Source: Calliopum simillimum
Taxonomy: Eukaryota; Arthropoda; Insecta; Diptera; Lauxaniidae
NCBI GenBank assembly: GCA_951812925.1
Contig: OX638372.1
Location: forward strand, 53,442,028-53,506,027
Length of the DNA: 64,000 nucleotides
Reading direction: 5' to 3'
Shown one piece after another: positions 56,580 through 64,000 of the stretch; position 1 is the stretch's first letter, and every line of letters begins with the position of its first letter. The notes beneath the pieces are model-generated. The model searched no databases. It saw only the letters and a program-made list of their open reading frames with translations, and had not been told where the DNA came from. The translations under genes and the position numbers were made by a program.

Positions 56580-57488
56580 TCATTGCAAACGAGAGTTTTG
56601 TACGGAATTATAAAGATCACGCAGTTCAACTGCAGTTAATTCCGAGTTATGGACTTCCTTTAAGTGTCGTTGCAAGCTGTAAATTACCAATACAATTTAA
56701 AGTACTTATCAATGGAAGACATCATAATTTAAATCTAACCTGCCTCTTGTAACATGACCTGCATCGCATCTTGGGCACTTGAAAGGCAGTCCTGTATGTT
56801 TATATTCATGTATTCGCATGGATGATTGACATGAAAACTCTTGGCCACAATGTTCACAATTGTATTTCTCACCACGATGTTTTCTCATGTGATACGATAA
56901 GGGCCCTTGGCGTCGAAAACTTTTACCACAAATATTACACAAAAATGGAGTTTCTTTTGTGTGTATTAACATATGAATTCGTAGCTCGGTGATGTTAGGA
57001 AATCGTTTTTCGCATTCATTACACTGTTCCTTTCCTCCTTCATGCATAATCATATGACGTCGAAGGCTGGCACTGCGTTTAAAGCCTTTACCACACAAGC
57101 CACAGTTGTAATTGATCTCATTCGATTGATGTGTTATCATATGAGTATGTAATAACTTTTTACTGTAAAACATTTTCGAACATACGGTACATGCTACATT
57201 CTTCTGCCGCAGCCCGTGGTGCACCTCAAAATGTGATTTCAATTGATGTTGGTATGCAAAGTGCTTAGCTAGAGATTAAAAAAAATATCTCCCAAATATG
57301 AGATTTATGTAACTAAAAACATCTTTAACGAAACTTACAACACTTTGGACATTGGTATCCATTTGGTGATTTTTTATGAACTTTGTTAAAATGAGCGGTG
57401 TATTTTGCAACAGCAAATATTCTTTTACAAACGCTACATTCTATACTCTCCGTTGAGTTTTTATTCACCTCTGCAGTTGTTGTTGCTG
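56580..57488 (-). CDS. C2H2 zinc-finger protein, 3' three exons
   Basis: Exons are 57339-57488, 56740-57268 and 56580-56676. Acceptors are TTTATAG, TCTCTAG and TTTACAG; donors are GTAAGT and GTTAGA. Phases agree: ...PKC|S|KHF and ...TRG|S|LQRH both join to make finger residues, and translation ends LQ, then TGA. The product is a probable nuclear DNA-binding regulator with eight C2H2 fingers, for example CSVC...H-x4-H, CPKC...H-x4-H, CGLCGKGFKRSASLRRHMIMH and CNICGKSFRRQGPLSYHMRKH. Linkers are mostly not the canonical TGEKP. About 33 residues follow the last finger. An upstream exon must exist because the first acceptor is in mid-codon; it is not seen, and the intron carries the transposon stack 57565-63624. 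I cannot name the orthologue. Confidence 0.88.
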
Positions 57489-57881
57489 CTATAAATAAAT
57501 AATTTTTAATTATTTTATGGAATCTGGAACGTTTTGTTTTTTTTATATTTAACAAAAAATTGTAGGGGAGGGGGGGGGGGGCTAGTGTGGACAGTTTTTA
57601 TATAATTACAAAATTATATATGTAAATATATAAAAAGTAATTTTTAGCGATTACTTATACCCCTTGCCTTCATAATTGCATCAAAAGTTTTTGTTTTTTA
57701 TTTTCATAAATGCACTATTAAATTATTTTAAAAAGATCTTACATGATTTAACTGGGGGCTAATGTGGACACCATAAGAAACTTGATAATTCATACAAAAA
57801 CGTTAAGAAAGAGTTCAGATACATGTTTATTCAGGAAAATAATGATGTAATACAAATAATAATACAAATAAAAATTAACTG

Positions 57882-58290
57882 CTATCCCATGTTGTATTTG
57901 GAGAAATTTATATCAAACTTCATATAACTTGTTGATCGAGATTTTCCCGGCAGTTGTTGTGCTTGTGGCAGCTTTGCTACTATTTCATTTCGGTGAATTT
58001 GGCTGGTATCCGGTATATCGGGATACGTGAATCTATCGTGCTTTCTTTTTAGAAACGTAATGTCAAAATATTGAGAACCGTGGATCGTGACAATTTGGCC
58101 AATATAAAATACTTTTTGTCCATGTTGTTTCAAACTTTATATAACTTGCTGATCGCGATGTTTTCGACAGTTGTTGTGGTTGTGGCAGCTTTGCCACTAT
58201 TTCATTTCGGTAAATTTCGCTGGTATCCGGTAAATTGGGATACGTGAATCTGTCGTTCTTTCTTTTTAGTAACGTACTTTCTTGGAACGG
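57882..58290 (-). pseudogene. duplicated transposon-derived coding fragment
   Basis: The 83-codon frame 58133-57882 reads FYIGQIVTIHGSQYFDITFL, then RFTYPDIPDTSQIHRNEIVAKLP. A second diverged copy follows at about 58118-58290 (TAACTTGCTGATCGCGATG..., GGATACGTGAATCTGTCGT), so this is a tandem duplication of about 230 bp. The (I/V)GxI...FxYPxIxDxxxIxxxDIVxxLP layout resembles C-terminal tails of some DDE-transposase-derived arthropod proteins, but that is recalled pattern only. No catalytic domain is present. Confidence 0.45.
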
Positions 58291-58912
58291 CTTTTAGAAA
58301 TGGTCTGAAGATTTCTGGAGTCATTTCAGCTGCTGCGGACATGTCCACACTAGCCCCATTTCAGTTGTCTACACTAGCCCCCTTATGTCTTTTTAAACAA
58401 AAATATTTTTTTTTAATCTTACGGTAAAGTTCTTCAAAAATAATATCAATGGTTTAAAGAGACACTATTTTAAGTTTTATTATCTATTAACACTACAGCA
58501 GAAGAATAATTAGTTTAAAAGTATCACTGAAATTACGAAACAACAAAAAAAAAATACTTTTTGCTGCGTAAAACACGTTCGGTCACGTTATCATGGAAAG
58601 CTGAACTGTCAACCAGCGTTGCCAGAAGGTTTTGGAAGAAAATCGTCAAAAGGCCTAAAAAAAATCTTAATTTCTATTACAAAATCGTGATTTTAAAGGA
58701 AATAAATCGTCAAAAAATCGTCACACGTTTTTTTACCATTTTTATTAGAAACCAAACAAAAATATAAAAATTACAAGTGTTTAACATAAAAAGAACTAAA
58801 ACAATTCATATTTTATATGCAAGTTACAAGTTTTTAACATAAAGAAAACAAAAACAATTCATATTTTAAGTATATGCGATCGATTACATGAGATCATATT
58901 AAGTACTTAAAT

Positions 58913-60806
58913 TAGGGTGACCAGATATGAAATAAGAGAAAACAGTACATCATGAAAAAAAAAAAACAGTACAATTCAAAAAAAAGAAACAGTACACATT
59001 TTTTTATTCAATTCATAACTATTATACAAAACATTTTAATGAAAAACAAAATGTAGAAACAATATAAAAACACTTAAAACTATGAGAAAGTAACAAAAAT
59101 TATTGCATTTTGTGCAAAAGGTACAACTCTGACATATTGTTTTCTTATGTGCTATTAATTTGTGTCCTTATGTGCCCCCTTAAATGTGGATTTAGCACTT
59201 CTAAATATAAATCTATTCTTTTAATTATAACAAAAAAAGTGAAAGTCTAATAAAGCTCTCAAAAAGTAATTAGTAGTATTTATCACTTTTTCGTATAAAC
59301 TTCAGAATTCTTTTTGTTTCCTCCACGGTTTTCAAGAAATTATTGAATTCAATACAGTTAGATCCGTAATTAGTTTTTATAATCAGTTCACTTTCTAAAT
59401 TTTTCAGTAAAAGCCTATTTCGTTCCTTTCTCCAATATGGGCAAATCCGAAAAAAGGTCAACCAAGAGAAAAATTATAAAGTTGCCGTAAAAGCGCATTC
59501 TGCCACTAGGTGAGTGGTATTGCCCACTAAATAACTAAAGGTTTTTAATATGCTTTCTAAGGGTTCAAGCCCTATTCCGAGTTTCCTGAAAATTGGTCCA
59601 CCGGTTTAGCCGCGGAAATGCATTTCGCTTTTAGGGGCGTCGCACCGGCAGCTACATAACAAAACGTCTTTAATAAGGTTGCATTCCAAATTTCATTAAA
59701 ATCGATGCAGCGGTTGAGCTGCAACAGCGTTTTTTTACCGAGAGATGCGGTGCCAAGAAAAAATTTTACTTTTGTGTGCACTACACTTCTTTACAACCTT
59801 TTCCACAAATATATCAAGCTAATATAATGTGTTTAAGTTAGTTGGAAAGGGGCTGCATCAATTTTCGATAGCCTATGTATATATATAAAATAAAAATTGT
59901 AACGTTCGTAACGTAACGTGCACAACACACAAAAGTTAAATTTTTGTACGAACGAAGGACGCTTTGATTCTCCCAAAAGCAGTTTCGATATGCTCAAATA
60001 TTCTTCTTTCTATGGAGGATTTTGCTTTTTCCGTTTATAATGAAAAATTCGCAAAAAATTTTGAAAATGTACATTGATCTCCACAACGACTTCTGTTTTT
60101 TGTAACGTGCGAACAGCACTTTATGCATGATTATATTATAACTGATACAAGCTAGGAAATATTTTTAAATGCCTTCTAAAAGTACTCTCATAGGGTAACA
60201 TACCACTGCAGGTAAATTGAGAATTTAACATTCAGAGCGCCTTCAGGATTTAAAAATATGCGTACAAATGTAACGTTCGCAACGTTGGATTAGCCCATAT
60301 GACTACATTAAACTGAATATTCTTTCAGAGGCAGCATTTATAGAAAAAATAAAATTGCATACTTTTTCAATATTCGGAAAAAAACCACTATTTAAAAAGT
60401 TTTTCCATTTTCCTCAACTGGCTTTTCTTTTTGCTCAGTTTCAGAAAAAGTTTTCAAGTGAATGAACTCATCAAAAAGTAAATCCATATCAATCCATATC
60501 AAAGGTTTATGCGTTTTTTCAAACCAAAATGAAAATGTTCTCCGCAGTGTTGCCAGAAAGTTTAATAATAGACAGAGTGGTCAAGGAGTTATACAGAGTG
60601 ATTCAAAATAAATCATTTTCATTAAAAATTCATGAGCAAAATATATTTTTCAACACATAACAAGTTATTAGAAAAAACAGTACAAAAACAGTACACCATT
60701 GAAAAAACAGTACTTTTGAGTACTGTTTTGGGTGTAGGTCATAAAACAGTACTTTTTTCAAAAAACAGTACATGTACTGTTTAAAACAGTACGTCTGGCA
60801 ACCGTA
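58913..60806. mobile_element. hAT-like non-autonomous element, third nesting level
   Basis: TAGGGTGACCAGATATG and, inverted, TACGGTTGCCAGACGTAC form the ends. A perfect 8-bp duplication ACTTAAAT flanks them (58905-58912 and 60807-60814). Both ends are packed with AACAGTAC motifs (at least two left, seven or more right, both orientations), probable transposase-binding repeats. No transposase frame is recognised in 1894 bp. GTAACGTTCG motifs occur at about 59907 and 60268. Confidence 0.85.
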
Positions 60807-60901
60807 ACTTAAATATGCATACATGCATAAATACTTATGTATTAAGAGCTTAGCTTAAAAAGAAAAGCGAGTTCCATAAAATTGGCACTAAGCCATTGAT
60901 T

Positions 60902-62848
60902 TTATAAAATTTGGTTGTCTTTAGAAAAATACTGTTGCGGTTTGAAGTTTTTTAGTACGTTAGAATCAATTTTTAAATTATAGCAGGAACAATTATTGTG
61001 TGATAAATAATCTTGCGTAAATAAAATACCCTCTAGCGTTGGACTATGTAGCCTGTTCCTATATTTATTTTTGTTCATATAACCTTTCGAAAATATTCGT
61101 TCCACGTTTGCAGATGAACTAGGGAGGCTCATTAAATTTGAAACAAACTTGCAAAGAGTATGGAAAGCATATTCCGTACCTCCACGGGTAATTTTGGAAA
61201 TAGTACTCCAAAATTCCTCGCAACTTAGATTGTTTAAATTCTCAAAATGTTCAGAAAATTTTAAATGACGCAGCTCCCCATACTCATCATAAATTTTTTG
61301 TGCATCAGTGGGATCAATTAAGTTTGGAAACTTTTGTATTACGCTTCGTATTGATGATACGCTTTTTTTAATAATATTTTTGGGATTCATAAAAGAGAGT
61401 TCTTTCAGGACTGAATTGTCGAAATCAAATCTTTTTTAATTCCTTTGCAAAATACAACATAACATTGAATACAGTTGTTGGTGATTTCTTTTAATTCACG
61501 GGAAGAAAGTTTACAATTGGATAATTTTTCTTGAAAGTATATCCCAAGGTATACGTCCGTGTAATTTAAAAACTTTTCCTTGTTTTCAAAGTCGAGTTTA
61601 TGAATATGATTTGCATTTAAATACATGGGATCTATAAAATTATCTAAAATTTTGAGATACAACCGTAGTATCTCTTCATACATATTTTGTATTTGTGAGT
61701 TTGAACTTTGAAATCTTTATTAATATTATTTATTATATGAAGAATTATTCATTCAAATTACAAAATATAGTTTTTGCGCTATCTATTTTGTCAATGTTAT
61801 ACGCAAATGAAAAATATATTTTAAGTGGTTCATATAATTCAAGTACACGATTCACCACTGATTCTAAAGACAGCCATCTGGTTTGCGCAGGATGCAGCAT
61901 TTTTTTTTTTGGCTAAAAGTGACATAATTTTCATCAATTGAGCATTTCGCTTAGGGCTATTCGATATATAGTTATATATATCACGGACTAAAGATTCTAC
62001 TCCGGATGGTAGCATGAGACAGGCATTTGAAGAACATAGTGCGATGGAGTGGCAAACACATTTCATAATAAATTAATTTGGAACATCGTCCTTCAACAGA
62101 CTTGCCACGAAATGACATACGCCTGTCATGGCATTTGCCCCGTCCGCGGCAAATCCTATCAAATTCTGTTTGCAATTAATATTATTTTTTTCAAAGTATT
62201 CTGCAATACATTTGTAAATTGATAGGGCTTTGGAATCTTCAACTTCAATTAAACCAAAAAAAAAAAATCTTTTATATGACAGTTTATGGTAACCCGGGCT
62301 ACCAAACACAGAGACTTTTTGTTCGATATGTCTGTTGACTCGTCGATGCACAGCGAAAATTTTTGCTAGCGTAATAAACTGCACAAATATTCGAACTGCG
62401 TGCGCCCCAGTACATTTTTTACTATAGCGGTTGTTTTTGTTCGGCCGCAAGAAAATGTTGATGCTATTTTCGAGTCCGGAATGGAAGTCTTCAGAAATAG
62501 CGATAAGTGGTCCATGCAAGAGAAGGGTAAGTTGTGCTCTGCAACAAAAGCACTCAACTGCAGCTCCAAATTTTGCACATGACTAAATTCTCCAGTGCTT
62601 CGTTTCAGGTGCATATCTATAGGTATGTGACCACCCGATAGGCAGCTCGACTTCTCTTTGTGCTTTTTGGTGGTTGTATGTCTAATTAAATCAGATATTC
62701 CAGAACTTACTTTTAAAAATGAGTGGCAAACTTTGCAAAAAAGTTCCTCGTTGCCTGCCAAGGTTTTCTTTTTTTCTAGCCATTTACTAAAATTTTTGAC
62801 CCACGTTTCGCATATTTTTCGCTTTTTTTTTCTGAAATAAGTACGCAT
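60902..62848 (-). pseudogene. hAT transposase pseudogene (BED finger, catalytic and dimerisation parts)
   Basis: Minus-strand pieces follow hAT order. From 62848 is a BED-type finger (FCKVCHSFL...RHTTTKKH); then IDESTDISNKKSLCLVAR (DEST block), FAADGANAMTG, KCVCHSIALCSSNACL, QTRWLSLESVVNRVLELY, and finally SLPSSSANVERIFSKG, the dimerisation signature, ending at a stop at 60902. Lesions are an in-frame TAG between SLLR and QKFSLC (about 62364), a frameshift in the T-run near 62265, an in-frame stop at 62073 after KDDVPN, and a shift in the T-run near 61905. The region at 61400-61690 follows in another frame. It is inactive but well preserved, so its decay is fairly recent. Confidence 0.9.
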
Positions 62849-63626
62849 ATAAATGAATACAATGTGCCACCGAATATAAGATGATAAAATTACATTTTTT
62901 TCTACCGTGTCATCTTCGATCAGGACAACGTTGTCTTCATTAGAGTTACTGCTTCTGTCTGGAAGAAATAAAGGTTATCAATATAATGAGCAATCAATCT
63001 TCCTATCTTACCTCCATTTTCTTCCATTATCAAAGTTATTTTCAGATTTTAGAATTATAATTATGTTTACCCACGTGCAAAGTTTCGATTTTGCAAAAAT
63101 TTATCTGTACGACGTCACTTTTTTACATATGAGAAATGTCAAAATTGTGTTAAGCACGCGCCAATTCCACTGATAGAATAAGTATTTTTAATATTCATTA
63201 AAGTCATCTAGAATCTTCATATGTAAAAAAAAAAAGTGTTTATTGATACTGTGTTGCCAAATAGATTAAAAAGTACGACAAGCCAGTAAGTTTGCTAATC
63301 GAAAAACTTAACATTTTTTCCAATAATTGAAAGAATTAGAAAAAACGTCATTTTATGCAAAAAATCTCAATTATTGCCAATAAATCGTCATTTTGAGAAA
63401 AAAAACGTCTGATCGTCATTGAGGTCGAAAAATCGTCAAAATGACGATAAAATCGTCATTATGGCAACGCTGCTGTCAACAAATGAATTTTTTTTTGGTG
63501 ATGCAGAGTGCAAATACCAACTTGAAAAATATAAAACAGAAACAAAAAATTCAAAACAGCGCGAGAATTTGAATTTGTCCACACTAGCCCCCAGTCCACA
63601 CTAGCCCCCCCCCCCCCCCTCCCCTA

Positions 63627-64000
63627 CAACAAGCATATTTGTATTCTAGAATCTAATTACATGAGTAAACGATGAGTTTCGTTGATTTTTCACGTTTCGT
63701 GTTATACACAGCATTGGATATTAAGTTTTACCCAAAAAATATATTCACTGGCTACATAAGCACGATATTTTATAGCCGGTCACTAAAGAATAACCTTGAG
63801 TCTTATATATCTATCTCTGCATATTTTTGAACCATTTTATGTATAATATGTTCCCAAAATAGCTTCCATCTTTGAGAGAAATTTTTTTTTTAAACGATCA
63901 CTGAATTGAAATTGAACTTGGTTGGAATGAAACAAAGTTTTTAGATCTTGAAACAGATCAAGGCGGTGAAATAGCTCTCGATCCAAACATGCGTGCTCGG
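63627..64000. other. right-edge flank; open frames run off the window
   Basis: No gene is identified. From about 63916 the plus strand is open to the edge (IELGWNETKFLDLETDQGGE...), and the minus strand is open over about 110 bases as well. I recognise neither product. The clearer base composition at the edge hints at coding or transposon sequence continuing beyond the window. Confidence 0.25.

Larger units (their letters stand above)
58614..63472 (-). mobile_element. hAT transposon nested in the G-rich TIR element
   Basis: The ends are CAGCGTTGCCA and TGGCAACGCTG, flanked by a perfect 8-bp duplication CTGTCAAC (58606-58613 and 63473-63480). Subterminal AAATCGTCA and its inverse repeat many times at both ends. 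It carries a damaged hAT transposase on the minus strand and is itself interrupted by 58913-60806. Length is 4859 bp, 2957 bp without the nested element and its duplication. Confidence 0.93.
57565..63624. mobile_element. G-rich TIR transposon in the zinc-finger gene intron
   Basis: The ends are GGGGAGGGGG(G)n then GCTAGTGTGGAC, and the complement at 63592-63624. TA flanks both (57563-57564 and 63625-63626). The CTAGTGTGGACA motif recurs inside: 57754 (CTAATGTGGACA), inverted at 58343 and 58364, and doubled at the right end (63577 and 63591). These look like subterminal binding sites. Without the nested hAT the element is about 1.2 kb and non-autonomous. A TA duplication suggests the Tc1/mariner/pogo group, but no transposase core is present. 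Confidence 0.78.

Noticed and set aside
1..64000. tRNA, rRNA, snRNA genes and CRISPR arrays
   Set aside because: I saw no cloverleaf with A/B boxes, no conserved rRNA core and no regularly spaced short repeats with unique spacers. The ~143-bp arrays are adjacent tandem units, not CRISPR.

Overview
This is AT-rich eukaryotic DNA from an insect, most likely a higher dipteran fly. The evidence is the pair of split host genes with GT/AG introns (one encodes a Methoprene-tolerant/germ-cell-expressed type bHLH-PAS protein), the fly-type transposon load (mariner, Tc1, hAT, a Ty3/gypsy element, RNase H-bearing non-LTR fragments, Helentron/DINE-like repeats) and CATATGTATGTA-rich unique DNA. I cannot fix the species. 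There are no bacterial features: no operons, CRISPR arrays or Shine-Dalgarno sites.

Host genes. Both recognisable genes lie on the minus strand. The bHLH-PAS gene has a 689-bp first coding exon (21397-22085), then an intron of about 16.7 kb, the bHLH exon (4560-4723) and the start of PAS-A (4329-4474). All three exons join in phase, and the rest of the gene lies left of the window or in DNA I could not read as exons. The second gene is the 3' part of a C2H2 zinc-finger gene with eight fingers in three exons and a stop at 56580. Its 5' exons are not seen; the intron just upstream holds a 6-kb stack of transposons.

Mobile DNA, left to right. The bHLH-PAS introns hold a mariner (1044-2331), several foldback elements (2339-3128, 8471-8927, 9132-9790, 9798-10640, 11956-12435, 20346-21085), a TIR element carrying non-LTR sequence (5103-6019), Helentron-like copies with internal arrays of about 143-bp repeats, and a second mariner inside one of those copies (14271-15456). 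Right of the first exon lies a 6.6-kb hAT-type foldback element (25161-31776) that hosts an apparently intact, very young gypsy-type retrotransposon (25739-30411: single 1377-residue Gag-Pol frame, LTRs that read as identical). Next come a palindromic Tc1 derivative inside another repeat (33503-35749), an unusual interlocked inverted-repeat block (35758-36478), a third mariner (38679-39950), two non-LTR fragments (40192-42011, 45700-46650), a decayed hAT element (50158-52908), a mariner-like remnant (53975-54480) and a Transib-like palindrome (55229-56212). The right end is a three-level Russian-doll insertion: a G-rich TIR element (57565-63624) containing a hAT (58614-63472), which contains a smaller hAT-like element (58913-60806). 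Target-site duplications are visible at every level.

Layering lets many events be ordered in time, and palindromic (foldback) architecture recurs in unrelated superfamilies. Apart from the gypsy frame, every transposase or reverse transcriptase here is broken by stops, frameshifts or deletions. Boundaries were read by eye; exact identities and clade assignments need alignment.
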